A stretch of 64,000 nt of DNA, taken from assembly GCF_000018885.1 (NCBI RefSeq), contig NC_010168.1, forward strand, positions 868,001 to 932,000, written 5' to 3'. This stretch comes from Renibacterium salmoninarum ATCC 33209 (GTDB lineage: Bacteria > Actinomycetota > Actinomycetes > Actinomycetales > Micrococcaceae). The notes under the pieces were generated by a model that saw nothing but the letters and a program-made list of their open reading frames with translations, was not told the origin of the DNA and did not search any database. The position numbers and the translations under genes were made by a program. Of the stretch, positions 8,784 to 20,116 are shown one piece after another (the stretch's first letter is position 1; each line of letters starts with the position of its first letter).

Positions 8784-9215
8784 ATGCAGGAGCGGGATGC
8801 GGGACTTCCAGCGGTTTATCTTGTCGACATTGACGGCACGGTGGCGCTTTTTAACGGTCGAAACCCTTATTACGAAAGCCGCGTTAGCTCCGATTTGCTG
8901 AATGAACCGGTCGCGGAAGTATTGAAATCTTTGCTGGCTACCGGGGAGAAGCTGATCTTTATCACCGGAAGGACGGACGCTTCCGCTTTAGACACTGCGC
9001 AGTGGCTAGCACGCCACGGCCTTGAGAATCTGGCAATTCATCATCGCGCAGGCGGCGACGGGCGTCAGGATGCGGTGGTGAAACGGGAGCTATTCGAGCA
9101 ACATATTCGCGGACAGTTTAGAGTCAAGGCGGTCTTTGATGACCGGCAACAGGTTGTTGATATGTGGCGGGAGCTCGGCCTGACAGTTTTTCAAGTTGCG
9201 CCAGGAAACTTCTAA
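8784..9215 (+). CDS. Stand-alone polynucleotide 3'-phosphatase-like HAD protein
   Basis: 143 aa with the HAD nucleophile motif YLVDIDGTVA (DxDGT), motif II-like LIFITGRTD, and a C-terminal VFDDRQQVVDMWRELGL followed by VFQVAPGNF, the signature ending of T4 PnkP-type 3'-phosphatase domains. There is no kinase domain and none is encoded nearby. It may remove 3'-phosphates in DNA or RNA repair; that is by family analogy. A gagg ribosome site precedes ATG 8784 and a strong terminator follows. Confidence 0.75.
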   Translation: MQERDAGLPAVYLVDIDGTVALFNGRNPYYESRVSSDLLNEPVAEVLKSLLATGEKLIFITGRTDASALDTAQWLARHGLENLAIHHRAGGDGRQDAVVKRELFEQHIRGQFRVKAVFDDRQQVVDMWRELGLTVFQVAPGNF

Positions 9216-9242
9216 ACGATCTGATCATCGTGACCAAAAACA

Positions 9243-9276
9243 AAGGTCCCGATCACTTTTTCGTGATCGGGACCTT
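9243..9276. terminator. Strong bidirectional intrinsic terminator
   Basis: A perfect 14-bp stem (AAGGTCCCGATCAC with GTGATCGGGACCTT) encloses a six-base loop, TTTTTC. It serves the phosphatase gene on the plus strand and tRNA-Lys on the minus strand. Confidence 0.85.
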
Positions 9277-9283
9277 CTCGCTG

Positions 9284-9356
9284 TGCACCCCCCGGGACTC
9301 GAACCCGGAACCCATTGATTAAGAGTCAATTGCTCTGCCAGTTGAGCTAGAGGTGC
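9284..9356 (-). tRNA. tRNA-Lys (anticodon CUU)
   Basis: Minus strand: acceptor GCACCTC pairs with GGGGTGC, with discriminator A at 9284. The D arm is AGCTCAACTGGCAGAGC, the anticodon loop CTCTTAA has anticodon CTT, and the T arm is CCGGGTTCGAGTCCCGG. No CCA is encoded. Confidence 0.96.
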
Positions 9357-9474
9357 AATACTATTGCGGCCACTTTCAGACTGTTTTAGCAGTCATTCTG
9401 TGATCCGCAACGACACATAATACTACACGGTTTTTGAACCACTGTGAAATCAGGATTCGCATTCCGCGACAGCT

Positions 9475-10461
9475 GTGCTCGAAGCCACTAAAGTGCTGCT
9501 GGTTAGAAATCATATCTTGATCCGAAACGTCCTGCTGCCGTCCGAAGAACTGTTGACATCGATTCAGCCCGTGCCTGACGGGCTGAATGTCGCGGTCTGG
9601 AACCTCGATGAAGCCTCGGCGCCCTTCGCGTCGGAGGAGGTCGACGCCGTCGTCCTTCCCTACGTGGGCGCTCTGGCGCCGTATCAAAAGCGGCTCGCGG
9701 ATTTTCCGAATTTGAAGTTGGTGCAAACGCAGACGACTGGGTTCGACGGCGTAGCCAACCTAGGTGGTCCCCAGGTTGCTATCTGCTCAGCAGCTGGCGT
9801 GCACGCCGCTTCAACGGCAGAGTTGGCCATTGGGCTAATTTTGGCCTCATTACGGGGCCTAGACGTCGCGGCCCGAGACCAGCCCCATGCGCTTTGGCGA
9901 CATGAGCGTCGAACTTCACTTGCTGATCGAAAGGTCTTGCTGCTCGGAGTAGGTGGCATTGGCCGGGAGATTGAGCATCGGCTAAGGCCTTTTGAAGTCT
10001 CGATAACACGCGTTGGCCGGACTCGTCGCGAAGATGAGCATGGCACGGTACATAGCTTTCAAGAACTGCTCGAACTCGCGCCGCAACACGATGTGCTCAT
10101 CGCTGTCGTTCCTCTGACGGAGGAAACTACCGGTCTTGTGGGCGAAGAGCTGTTGGCAAAACTTCCGAATGGTGCCTTGGTGGTAAACGTTGGTCGTGGT
10201 GCTGTGGTTGATTCAGACGCGTTGACCGTCGAGGTTTTGTCCGGAAGGTTGCATGCCGCGTTAGATGTTTTCGATCCGGAACCCATACCGGCAAATCATC
10301 CACTGTGGCGCGCACCAAAAGCTTTCATCACGCCACATTTGGGCGGAGATTCGAGTGCTTTCCCGCGGAGAATTGCTGAGTTTCTCCAGAAGCAATTGAA
10401 CTCTTTTGCGCTCGGAGAGCTGCCAGCAAATTTGGTCCGAACAGGTTTTTATCAGGAATAA
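9475..10461 (+). CDS. D-isomer-specific 2-hydroxyacid dehydrogenase family protein
   Basis: 328 aa from GTG 9475. The NAD-binding loop LLLGVGGIGREIE sits near residue 160. The catalytic residues of the family are present: Arg in VNVGRGAVVDS, Glu in ALDVFDPEPIP and His in ITPHLGG. It should interconvert a 2-hydroxy acid and a 2-keto acid; the exact substrate is unknown. It reads toward ilvD, 80 bp away. Confidence 0.88.
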   Translation: MLEATKVLLVRNHILIRNVLLPSEELLTSIQPVPDGLNVAVWNLDEASAPFASEEVDAVVLPYVGALAPYQKRLADFPNLKLVQTQTTGFDGVANLGGPQVAICSAAGVHAASTAELAIGLILASLRGLDVAARDQPHALWRHERRTSLADRKVLLLGVGGIGREIEHRLRPFEVSITRVGRTRREDEHGTVHSFQELLELAPQHDVLIAVVPLTEETTGLVGEELLAKLPNGALVVNVGRGAVVDSDALTVEVLSGRLHAALDVFDPEPIPANHPLWRAPKAFITPHLGGDSSAFPRRIAEFLQKQLNSFALGELPANLVRTGFYQE

Positions 10462-10541
10462 GCCAGCTAAAACTGCGTCATAGAACGGTCCGCTTTGTGG
10501 ACGCTTTCGCATGCTGCGATGCACAGTCATAGACTCTGCTC

Positions 10542-12263
10542 ATGAGTGTGGAAACCAGTAGCGAAACCGGCAACAAACCAGATATCAAACCGAGAAGCCG
10601 CATTGTCACCGACGGAATTGCCGCCGCGCCTGCTCGAGGAATGCTCCGAGCCGTTGGCTTTGGCGACGAGGACTTTGCGAAGCCGCAGATTGGCGTCGCG
10701 AGTTCGTGGAACGAAATTACCCCCTGCAATCTCTCCCTTGATCGGCTGGCCAAAGCCGTCAAAGAGGGCGTGCATGCCGGCGGCGGCTTCCCGATGATCT
10801 TTGGCACAATTTCGGTGTCCGATGGCATTTCGATGGGGCACGAAGGTATGCACTTCTCGCTTGTCTCCCGCGAAGTGATTGCTGACTCGGTAGAGACTGT
10901 TATGCAAGCAGAACGCATCGATGGCTCGGTGCTGCTTGCTGGCTGCGATAAGTCATTGCCGGGCATGTTGATGGCCGCAGCCCGGCTCAATGTGTCCAGT
11001 GTTTTCCTCTACGCCGGCTCAATCATGCCCGGCTGGGTCAAGCTTGAAGACGGCACAGAGAAAGACGTCACGCTTATTGACGCCTTTGAAGCTGTCGGTG
11101 CCTGCGCAGCCGGCAAAATGTCGGTGGGGGATCTAGACCGAATCGAACGGGCAATTTGTCCGGGCGAAGGTGCCTGCGGTGGTATGTACACCGCGAACAC
11201 TATGGCCTGTATTGGCGAGGCCTTGGGTATGTCCTTGCCTGGCTCGGCTGCGCCGCCAAGTGCGGACCGCCGTCGCGATATGTTCGCGCACCGTTCTGGC
11301 GAGGCTGTTGTTGAGTTGCTCCGCCGGGGCATTCGCTCGCGCGACATCATGACCAAGGAAGCCTTTGAGAACGCGATTGCGGTCACGATGGCTTTTGGCG
11401 GCTCCACGAACGCAGTGCTGCACCTACTTGCTATTGCTCGTGAGGCCGAGGTTGATCTGCAGCTTGAGGACTTCAACCGAATTGGTGACAAGATCCCGCA
11501 CCTCGGCGACCTCAAGCCTTTTGGCCGATACGTGATGAACGACGTCGACCGGGTGGGCGGCGTGCCGGTGATAATGCGCGCGCTGCTCGATGCCGGGCTA
11601 CTGCATGGTGATGCCTTGACCGTGACCGGTAAGACTCTGGCCGAAAATCTTGAAGCGATCAATCCGCCAGATCTGGATGGCAAGATTTTGCGTGCGTTGG
11701 ATAATCCAATCCACAAAACTGGTGGGTTGAGTGTGCTCAAGGGCTCGCTTGCACCTGGCGGCGCCGTGGTTAAGACCGCCGGGTTCGACGCCGAGGTTTT
11801 CGAAGGCCCGGCTCGGGTTTTTGAACGCGAACAAGGCGCACTCGAAGCGCTTAAGGCTGGCGAAATCAAAGCGGGCGACGTCGTCGTGATCCGCTATGAA
11901 GGCCCTAAAGGTGGGCCGGGTATGCGCGAAATGCTCGCCATCACTGGCGCGATCAAGGGCGCTGGCCTGGGCAAAGACGTGTTGTTGTTGACCGACGGTC
12001 GGTTCTCCGGAGGTACAACGGGTCTGTGCATCGGGCACGTGGCGCCGGAAGCTGTCGACGCCGGGCCAATCGCCTTTGTGCAAGACGGCGACCTAATCCG
12101 GGTTGATATCCCCAACAAGAGTTTCGATCTCTTGGTTGACGAAGCAGAGCTGGAAGCTCGGAAAATCGGTTGGGAGCCGTTGCCTGCTCGCTTCACTAAA
12201 GGCGTGTTGGCTAAGTACGCTAAGCTTGTGCACTCGGCTTCCGAAGGCGCATACTGCGGCTAA
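10542..12263 (+). CDS. ilvD: Dihydroxy-acid dehydratase
   Basis: 573 aa, full length. It dehydrates 2,3-dihydroxyisovalerate and its isoleucine counterpart to the 2-keto acids of valine and isoleucine synthesis. Fe-S cluster cysteines are visible in [24 protein letters not shown] and [15 protein letters not shown]; the C-terminal domain has [11 protein letters not shown]. It lies upstream of the attenuator-controlled ilvBNC operon and is separated from it by a 40-bp palindrome, so the two are probably separate transcription units. Confidence 0.97.
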   Translation: MSVETSSETGNKPDIKPRSRIVTDGIAAAPARGMLRAVGFGDEDFAKPQIGVASSWNEITPCNLSLDRLAKAVKEGVHAGGGFPMIFGTISVSDGISMGHEGMHFSLVSREVIADSVETVMQAERIDGSVLLAGCDKSLPGMLMAAARLNVSSVFLYAGSIMPGWVKLEDGTEKDVTLIDAFEAVGACAAGKMSVGDLDRIERAICPGEGACGGMYTANTMACIGEALGMSLPGSAAPPSADRRRDMFAHRSGEAVVELLRRGIRSRDIMTKEAFENAIAVTMAFGGSTNAVLHLLAIAREAEVDLQLEDFNRIGDKIPHLGDLKPFGRYVMNDVDRVGGVPVIMRALLDAGLLHGDALTVTGKTLAENLEAINPPDLDGKILRALDNPIHKTGGLSVLKGSLAPGGAVVKTAGFDAEVFEGPARVFEREQGALEALKAGEIKAGDVVVIRYEGPKGGPGMREMLAITGAIKGAGLGKDVLLLTDGRFSGGTTGLCIGHVAPEAVDAGPIAFVQDGDLIRVDIPNKSFDLLVDEAELEARKIGWEPLPARFTKGVLAKYAKLVHSASEGAYCG

Positions 12264-12288
12264 ACCAAAGTTATGCCCACTCGTAACG

Positions 12289-12328
12289 CCCTGGGCGGGG
12301 ACATAAGTACTTATGTCCCCGCCCAGGG
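12289..12328. repeat. Perfect 40-bp palindrome after ilvD
   Basis: 20-bp arms with no spacer. Each half is CCCTGGGCGGGGACATAAGT or its complement. It starts 25 bp past the ilvD stop. Half of the core (GGGACATAAGTG) is repeated once more at about 12338. A likely terminator or RNA 3'-end structure; it lacks a T run. Confidence 0.85.
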
Positions 12329-12406
12329 GCTAGAGATGGGACATAAGTGTGTGAAGTCCGCGCTGGGAAAGGTCAGCGAGTGTCCATTAACCGGATATCA
12401 TGTCCA

Positions 12407-12412
12407 TATAAT
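12407..12412 (+). promoter_or_regulatory. Candidate -10 box of the ilvBNC promoter
   Basis: TATAAT lies 55 bp before the leader peptide start, in an AT-rich stretch; no strong -35 is visible at 17 bp. A TTGACA at 12432 has no good -10 and would start transcription at or inside the leader, so I prefer the upstream box. Confidence 0.45.
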
Positions 12413-12466
12413 GAGACCAGTAGTGGCCCGGTTGACACTCGGCGGCGAGACGGGAAAACTACAGGT

Positions 12467-12514
12467 ATGCAGATCGGAATTCTTGTCGTACTTACCAAGC
12501 GCGTGACGGCCTAG
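12467..12514 (+). CDS. ilvBNC leader peptide (attenuator)
   Basis: 15 codons: MQIGILVVLTKRVTA, stop TAG. Seven of the 15 residues are Ile, Leu or Val, clustered ILVVL, as in the known leader of Corynebacterium ilvBNC. A terminator hairpin follows 50 bp later and ilvB 98 bp after that. Ribosome stalling at the branched-chain codons when charged tRNA is scarce should favour read-through. The ribosome site before ATG is weak (acaggt). Confidence 0.82.
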   Translation: MQIGILVVLTKRVTA

Positions 12515-12566
12515 CCCACAAGGCAAACCGTCCGGCTGGTAACAGTCCGAGCTGCATAGCACGCGC

Positions 12567-12604
12567 AAACCCCTCGCAGAGCCCACCGGCTGGAGGGGTT
12601 TTTT
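12567..12604 (+). terminator. Attenuator terminator in the ilvB leader
   Basis: Stem AAACCCCTC with GAGGGGTTT, about 17 bases between the arms, followed by a six-T run. It lies between the leader peptide stop and ilvB, so it is the transcription attenuator. The competing antiterminator pairing was not resolved by eye. Confidence 0.85.
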
Positions 12605-12701
12605 CGTTTCCGAACAAGGCTTGATCGAAAGTCAGATTTACCGTGCGATACCGGATCGCTAGTGCAGGTTGCTGCAATAGCGAAAACGAAGGAAGACTCA
12701 C

Positions 12702-14600
12702 ATGAGTAATGGTTCGACCATCAGCCCGGCGTTGATGGCCAGCAAGCCGCACCCCGCGGCGAAGAACGACCCGAATGCCAAAGCAGATACTGCTAAGGCC
12801 GAAGCGGCTGCTGCTGCCTCGCCGGTTCAAGGACTCAACCGAGTTATTGAACCGATTCAGATGAGCGGGTCTCAGGCCATTGTGCGTGCCCTTGAAGAGC
12901 TTGGTGTCACCGATATTTTCGGTCTCCCCGGTGGAGCCATTCTGCCAACTTACGATCCGCTCATGGCATCGGATATGAACCACGTGCTAGTTCGACACGA
13001 GCAAGGTGCCGGACACGCCGCCGAAGGCTATGCGATGGTGACTGGCAAGGTAGGCGTTTGTATCGCGACGTCGGGGCCCGGTGCAACCAACCTCGTAACG
13101 GCAATCATGGATGCGCATATGGACTCAGTGCCCATGGTCGCGATCACCGGGCAGGTGGCCTCAGCGGTCATTGGCACTGATGCTTTCCAAGAATCTGACA
13201 TTATGGGCATCACGATGCCCATCACGAAACACTCCTTTCTGGTCACCGACCCCGAACAGATTCCGCGAGTGCTTGCCGAGGCATTTCACCTAGCCGGAAA
13301 CGGGCGACCCGGTCCGGTGCTGGTAGACATTGCCAAGGACGCACAACAGGCGCAGATGACTTTTTCTTGGCCGCCGACGATCGATTTGCCCGGGTATCGC
13401 CCGGTCTTTCGCGGTCACTCCAAGCAATTGCGTGAAGCAGCGAGATTTATTGCTGAGGCGAAGAAACCAGTTCTCTATGTGGGCGGTGGCGTTATCAAAG
13501 GCCATGCTTCGGTGGAGCTGAAGGCGCTAGCAGAGCTGACGAACGCACCAGTTGTTACGACGTTGACCGCGCGTGGTGCCTTTCCGGACTCACATCCGCA
13601 ACACGTCGGAATGCCGGGCATGCATGGCTCGGTTTCCGCGGTCACGGCGCTGCAGCAATCGGATCTGCTGATCACTTTGGGCGCTCGATTTGATGACCGC
13701 GTCACGGGAATTTTGGCGAGTTTCGCGCCCGGGGCAAAAGTTATTCACGCAGATATTGACCCGGCTGAAATCTCCAAGAATCGCACGGCAGATGTGCCAA
13801 TTGTCGGCTCGGTCAAGGAAATCATTCCTGATCTGGCCGAGGCCGTTGCGGCCGAGTTTGCCGAAGTGGGCACACCGGATCTGACTGAATGGTGGGCCTT
13901 CCTCAACAACCTCCGCAGCACCTATCCGTTGGGATGGACCGAACCGGAAGACGGCCTGATTTCGCCGCAGAAGGTTATCCAGCGCATTGGTGCCTTGAGC
14001 GGCCCCGAAGCGATCTATGCCTCTGGCGTAGGTCAGCATCAGATGTGGGCTGCGCAATTCATCAAATATGAGCGACCGCATTCTTGGCTCAACTCCGGTG
14101 GTGCCGGCACGATGGGTTATTCGGTGCCGGCCGCGATGGGCGCCAAAGTTGGTGACCCCGACCGGGTGGTTTGGGCGATCGACGGCGATGGTTGTTTCCA
14201 GATGACTAATCAGGAACTTGCCACTTGCCGGATCAACAATATTCCTATCAAAGTCGCCATTATCAATAATTCATCCTTGGGCATGGTGCGGCAATGGCAG
14301 ACCTTGTTTTACGAGGGTCGCTATTCAAACACTGATCTGAATACGGGTCACAACACCATCCGGGTGCCGGATTTCGTAAAGCTTGCCGAGGCTTACGACT
14401 GCGTGGGTCTGCGTTGCGAACGCGACGAAGATATCGATGCGACCATTCAGAAAGCCCTGGCGATCAGTGATCGACCGGTAATCATCGATTTTGTGGTTAG
14501 CCCAAATTCTATGGTCTGGCCGATGGTTCCAGCTGGCGTGAGCAATGATCAAATTCAAGTAGCTCACAATTTGACTCCGCAATGGGAAGAGGAGGACTAG
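12702..14600 (+). CDS. ilvB: Acetolactate synthase large subunit
   Basis: 632 aa. This ThDP enzyme condenses two pyruvates, or pyruvate with 2-ketobutyrate. The catalytic Glu lies in [14 protein letters not shown]; the ThDP/Mg motif is [18 protein letters not shown] to NN. An N-terminal extension of about 50 residues, rich in Ala and Lys, precedes the first conserved block, as in other actinobacteria. Start ATG 12702 follows aaggaaga. ilvN follows after 3 bp, so the two subunits are translated together. Confidence 0.98.
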   Translation: MSNGSTISPALMASKPHPAAKNDPNAKADTAKAEAAAAASPVQGLNRVIEPIQMSGSQAIVRALEELGVTDIFGLPGGAILPTYDPLMASDMNHVLVRHEQGAGHAAEGYAMVTGKVGVCIATSGPGATNLVTAIMDAHMDSVPMVAITGQVASAVIGTDAFQESDIMGITMPITKHSFLVTDPEQIPRVLAEAFHLAGNGRPGPVLVDIAKDAQQAQMTFSWPPTIDLPGYRPVFRGHSKQLREAARFIAEAKKPVLYVGGGVIKGHASVELKALAELTNAPVVTTLTARGAFPDSHPQHVGMPGMHGSVSAVTALQQSDLLITLGARFDDRVTGILASFAPGAKVIHADIDPAEISKNRTADVPIVGSVKEIIPDLAEAVAAEFAEVGTPDLTEWWAFLNNLRSTYPLGWTEPEDGLISPQKVIQRIGALSGPEAIYASGVGQHQMWAAQFIKYERPHSWLNSGGAGTMGYSVPAAMGAKVGDPDRVVWAIDGDGCFQMTNQELATCRINNIPIKVAIINNSSLGMVRQWQTLFYEGRYSNTDLNTGHNTIRVPDFVKLAEAYDCVGLRCERDEDIDATIQKALAISDRPVIIDFVVSPNSMVWPMVPAGVSNDQIQVAHNLTPQWEEED

Positions 14601-14603
14601 AAA

Positions 14604-16185
<1,582 letters not shown>

Positions 16186-16230
16186 CAATGTGGGCATGAT
16201 TGCCCGCGTTTGCTATTCCCTTACGGCGAA

Positions 16231-16269
16231 GAGGCCGGGTCTACACGTAACACTGTGGGCTCGGCCTTT
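16231..16269 (+). terminator. Weak hairpin between ilvC and serA
   Basis: GAGGCCG pairs with CGGCCTT across about 24 bases and ends in a short T run. It may end the ilvBNC transcript. Confidence 0.4.
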
Positions 16270-16323
16270 GCCATATCAATAGACTCGTCCTAGCCATTCC
16301 GCCTTAACTGCTGAGGAACCCCT

Positions 16324-17916
16324 GTGACCGCCAAGCCTGTAGTCCTGCTCGCTGAAGAACTTGCCCCCGCAACTATCGAGGCCCTGGGCCCGGATTTTGA
16401 GATCCGGCACACCGATGGTGCTGATCGATCTCAACTGCTCTCGGCGATTGCCGACGTCGATGCAATCTTGGTCCGTTCCGCAACCCAGGTCGACGCCGAG
16501 GCAATTGTTGCCGCTAAGAAACTTAAAGTTATTGCTCGGGCTGGCTTTGGCCTGGATAACGTCGATATCAAGGCTGCCACCCAGGCCGGTGTGATGGTAG
16601 TAAATGCGCCAACGTCAAACATTGTCTCTGCTGCTGAACTAACAGTTGGCCACATACTTAGCTTGGCCCGGCACATTCCAGCAGCTAGCGCAGCGCTCAA
16701 AGCAGGGGAGTGGAAGCGCTCAAAGTACACCGGAACCGAGTTGTACGAGAAGAAGGTCGGCATCATTGGCCTTGGCCGAATCGGTGCGCTAATTACCGCA
16801 CGATTGCAGGCTTTCGAAACTCAGATTCTTGCTTACGATCCATACATCACTTCAGCCCGGGCCGCTCAACTCGGTGTGCAGCTGGTGACTTTGGACGAGC
16901 TATTGGCACAGTCGGACTTCATCACGATCCACATGCCTAAGACGCCGGAAACTGTTGGCATGATTGGCCCCGAAGCATTCAAAAAGATGAAGAAGAGCGC
17001 CTACGTAATCAACGTGGCCCGCGGCGGATTGATTGATGAATCGGCGCTTTACGATGCGCTACAGGCGGGCGAGATTGCCGGTGCTGGCATTGACGTTTTT
17101 GTCAAAGAACCCAGCACCGATCTGCCGTTCTTTGGCTTAGACAATGTTGTGGTCACCCCGCACCTGGGCGCATCGACAGATGAAGCGCAGGAAAAGGCCG
17201 GCATCTCTGTTGCCAAATCTGTGCGGCTTGCCCTGGCTGGTGAGCTGGCGCCAGATGCAGTCAACGTTGCCGGTGGCGTCATCGATTCCGAGGTCCGGCC
17301 TGGAATCCCGTTGATTGAAAAACTGGGTCGAGTCTTTACCGCGTTGACGCACGCTTCAGTTACCCAAATCGACGTTGAAGTAGCTGGCGAGATTGCCAGT
17401 AAGGACGTGAAGGCGTTGGAGCTCGCGGCACTCAAAGGAATCTTTACCGACGTCGTCTCTGAGCAGGTTTCCTATGTCAACGCGCCAGTACTGGCAGAAC
17501 AGCGCGGCATTAACGTCCGGCTCATCACCACAGACGAGGTCGAGGACTACCGGAACGTGCTCACCCTACGCGGTGCCCTTTCTGACGGTTCGCAAATTTC
17601 GGTAGCTGGAACCCTCACCGGCCCTAAGCAGACCGAGAAGCTGGTCGGGGTAAACGGCTACGACGTCGAGATTCCGATGAGTGAGCACCTCATCGTTCTG
17701 GTTTACCAGGACCGTCCGGGTGTTGTGGGTACCGTGGGTGGAATCTTGGGCGAAAAGGGCATCAATATCGCTGGGATGCAGGTTTCCCGTGCTGATGATG
17801 GCAATCAAGTGCTTTGCCTTCTCACGGTAGATAGCGCGGTGCCGCAAGATGTGCTCGATTCCGTTCGCGACTCCATCGATGCCAGTACCGCCCGCGAGGT
17901 TGATCTGGAAAGCTAG
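16324..17916 (+). CDS. serA: D-3-phosphoglycerate dehydrogenase
   Basis: 530 aa, the long actinobacterial form with an intervening domain and a C-terminal ACT domain. The NAD loop is GIIGLGRIGALI. Catalytic residues are Arg in INVARGGLID, Glu in FVKEPSTD and His in VTPHLGAS. The ACT start is LIVLVYQDRPGVVGTV. It opens the serine pathway and is feedback-regulated by serine. Start GTG 16324. Confidence 0.97.
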   Translation: MTAKPVVLLAEELAPATIEALGPDFEIRHTDGADRSQLLSAIADVDAILVRSATQVDAEAIVAAKKLKVIARAGFGLDNVDIKAATQAGVMVVNAPTSNIVSAAELTVGHILSLARHIPAASAALKAGEWKRSKYTGTELYEKKVGIIGLGRIGALITARLQAFETQILAYDPYITSARAAQLGVQLVTLDELLAQSDFITIHMPKTPETVGMIGPEAFKKMKKSAYVINVARGGLIDESALYDALQAGEIAGAGIDVFVKEPSTDLPFFGLDNVVVTPHLGASTDEAQEKAGISVAKSVRLALAGELAPDAVNVAGGVIDSEVRPGIPLIEKLGRVFTALTHASVTQIDVEVAGEIASKDVKALELAALKGIFTDVVSEQVSYVNAPVLAEQRGINVRLITTDEVEDYRNVLTLRGALSDGSQISVAGTLTGPKQTEKLVGVNGYDVEIPMSEHLIVLVYQDRPGVVGTVGGILGEKGINIAGMQVSRADDGNQVLCLLTVDSAVPQDVLDSVRDSIDASTAREVDLES

Positions 17917-17918
17917 CC

Positions 17919-17944
17919 AATAGTTCGACGGCGATCGAACTATT
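17919..17944 (+). terminator. Hairpin terminator after serA
   Basis: AATAGTTCG pairs with CGAACTATT around an eight-base loop, three bases after the serA stop; short T run. Confidence 0.65.
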
Positions 17945-17963
17945 TCGGGTGCAGGATGGATTC

Positions 17964-19319
17964 ATGACCATTGCAGCGCCTAGAACAGTCGGAGTTAGCC
18001 GGACCTGGTTTGGTCTCATCGCGCTGTCTTTGGCTTTTGGCCTGGTGCAACTAGATGCCTCGATTGTGACCGTTGCGCTGAATACCATTCGGGCGGCTTT
18101 TAGCGGCGGGCTCTCTGCTGCGCAATGGGTTCTGGACGGATACACCGTACCGTTTGCCGCAGCTATGCTCACCGCTGGAGCCCTGGGCGATCGGCTTGGA
18201 CATCGAAAGATTTGCGTCGGCGGATTTGCGCTATTTGCCGCTGCCTCAGTGCTCTGCACCCTCGCCCCGGATCTAACTTGGCTCATCGCAGGGCGGGTCG
18301 TACATGGCTTGGGCGCCGCAGTCTTCGCTTGCATTAGTGAGTGATTTGTTCCCGGATTCGGCTGCTCGTGCTCGCGCCTTAGGTATTTGGGGTGGCGTGG
18401 CTAGCGTGGGATTCGCGGCTGGTCCTTTATTGTGCGGTGCGCTGATCAGTAGTTGGCATTGGTCCGCCATTTTCTGGATCAATCTGCCCTTGTGTTTGCT
18501 CATCGGTTCGGCAATTTGGTTTAGAACTGAGGAATCGCCGAGGCGAGCTCGACGGCTAGATCTGCCAGGAGCGCTACTTGGCACCGTGGCGTTAGCATCG
18601 TTAACGGCAGCGATTATTGAGGTCGCTAGCGCGGTGTGGCTCAGTGCAGCGCTCCTTGTGGTTGCCCTGCTCAGCGGGATTCTGTTCGCGTTAGTTGAGC
18701 GGCGGCAAATTGAACCGATGATTCCCGCCGGACTTTTTAGAAGCCATGGTTTTAACTGGGCAGTTGGTACGGGGTTCCTTTTCAACTTCGCACTATATGG
18801 CAGCCTGTTTGGAGTTGCCCTGACCTTTCAGACGAAGTATCAACTGGGGCCGTTAAGGCAGTGGTCTTGCGGTACTACCACTTGCCCTATTGGTTAGTTT
18901 TGGTGCTACAGCGAGCGGATTTATCACCTCCAAGCTAGGCGCTAAGGTGCCGATGTTGTTGGGCTTTAGTGCTGCAGCTGTCGGCGCAACCGTCATCGCC
19001 ATTGGTGATGGTGTCTCCTCGGTTTCTCTGATCATGGTGGGCCTAGGCTTATTTAGGGCTGTGTTCTTTTGCCATGCCTGCTATGACTTCAGTAGCCCTT
19101 TTTTGGGCACCGGCGGAACATCGAGGTCTAGCCAGCGGGGTGCTCAATACTTCTCGTCAGACTGGCGGCGCAATTGGCATCGCCTTTTTAGGTGCGGTGA
19201 TTGGTATCGCAGGATTCGCTGGATTGGTGCTGGCTATGGTCATTGTGGTGATCTGCTACGCGATGGCCGTGCTGAGTACACTTCAAGCTACGCAATCGGA
19301 GGCTAAGGCGGATTCATGA
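17964..19319 (+). pseudogene. MFS drug-efflux-type transporter (DHA2/EmrB-like), several frameshifts
   Basis: The protein is readable only across three frames. TM1-4 region: QLDASIVTVALNTIRAAF, DGYTVPFAAAMLTAGAL, GDRLGHRK; this frame ends near 18344. A second frame carries SDLFPDSAARARALGIWGG to FQTKYQLGPL and ends at 18897. A third carries GATASGFITSKLGAKVPML, and from about 19070 another shift leads to AEHRGLASGVLNTSRQTGGA and the natural end at 19319. At least three indels; it is dead. The last bases overlap its likely regulator, which is intact. Confidence 0.88.
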
Positions 19320-20056
19320 CGGGCGAAGCGGATCTTTCTCGAGTAGGTGAACTGTTTGCAGACAGAACTCGAAGTCGAATGCTCATGGCACTAGCGTCGG
19401 GCAAGGAACTTCCAGCAAGCGTCTTAGCCAGCGAAGCCGGGGTTACTCGTTCCACGGCGAGTAGCCACCTGAAGAAGCTTTCCGACGGCGGCCTGCTCGC
19501 GGTCGCAGTGCATGGTCGAAATCGCTACTACCGCTTGGCTGATCAACAAGTTGCAGAAGTAATTGAGAAGCTATTAGAGCTAGCACCGGCCGAGCCAATT
19601 ACCTCGTTACGGGCAGAAACTAAAGCTGCCAAACTTCGGTTAGCCCGAACTTGTTACGACCATTTTGCCGGCAAACTCGGAGTTGCGGTGATGGAAAGTA
19701 TTTTGCGGCACGGCTTTCTTCAAGGCGGCGACGGGCGATACCGGTTTGAGTCTGCCCGCGAAGATCGCCCGGCAAGTCCTGGTAGAGACATCGATTATCA
19801 GATCACGTCGGCAGGTGCTGATTTTTTTGCCACATTGGGTGTGCAGCTAACCAATTCTGGCCGGCCGCTAGTTCGCTACTGCATTGATTGGACCGAGCAA
19901 CGCCATCACGTGGCAGGCCAGTTGGGGCGCGGAATCTTTGATCGGTTCCTTGCCGAGAACTGGATCGTGCGCAGAAACACGGGCAGGGCTTTGCAAGTTA
20001 CTGACAGTGGTGTGAAAGCGCTCAAACAGCATTTCGACGTCGTCTGGTCAGGCTAA
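19316..20056 (+). CDS. ArsR-family helix-turn-helix regulator
   Basis: 246 aa. The N-terminal winged helix shows VLASEAGVTRSTASSHLKKL then GGLLAVAVHGRNRYYRLAD, the ArsR/SmtB pattern. The long C-terminal part (CYDHFAGKLGVAVMESILRH) is typical of a subset of actinobacterial ArsR proteins next to MFS exporters. No clear metal-binding Cys pair in the recognition helix. ATGA overlap with the dead transporter implies a former operon whose regulator has outlived its target. Confidence 0.85.
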   Translation: MTGEADLSRVGELFADRTRSRMLMALASGKELPASVLASEAGVTRSTASSHLKKLSDGGLLAVAVHGRNRYYRLADQQVAEVIEKLLELAPAEPITSLRAETKAAKLRLARTCYDHFAGKLGVAVMESILRHGFLQGGDGRYRFESAREDRPASPGRDIDYQITSAGADFFATLGVQLTNSGRPLVRYCIDWTEQRHHVAGQLGRGIFDRFLAENWIVRRNTGRALQVTDSGVKALKQHFDVVWSG

Positions 20057-20116
20057 TCCGGCGCGTCACAAAGTCATCTTTCGACAAGGCGCTAGCGCTA
20101 CGGGTACTTTCAATAG

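Noticed and set aside
11009..11869. 286-codon open frame antisense to ilvD
   Set aside because: Ser/Pro-rich shadow of a highly conserved gene; no ribosome site.
12432..12437. TTGACA as the -35 of the ilvB promoter
   Set aside because: No -10 at proper spacing, and a start there would cut off the leader peptide ribosome site; the upstream TATAAT is preferred.
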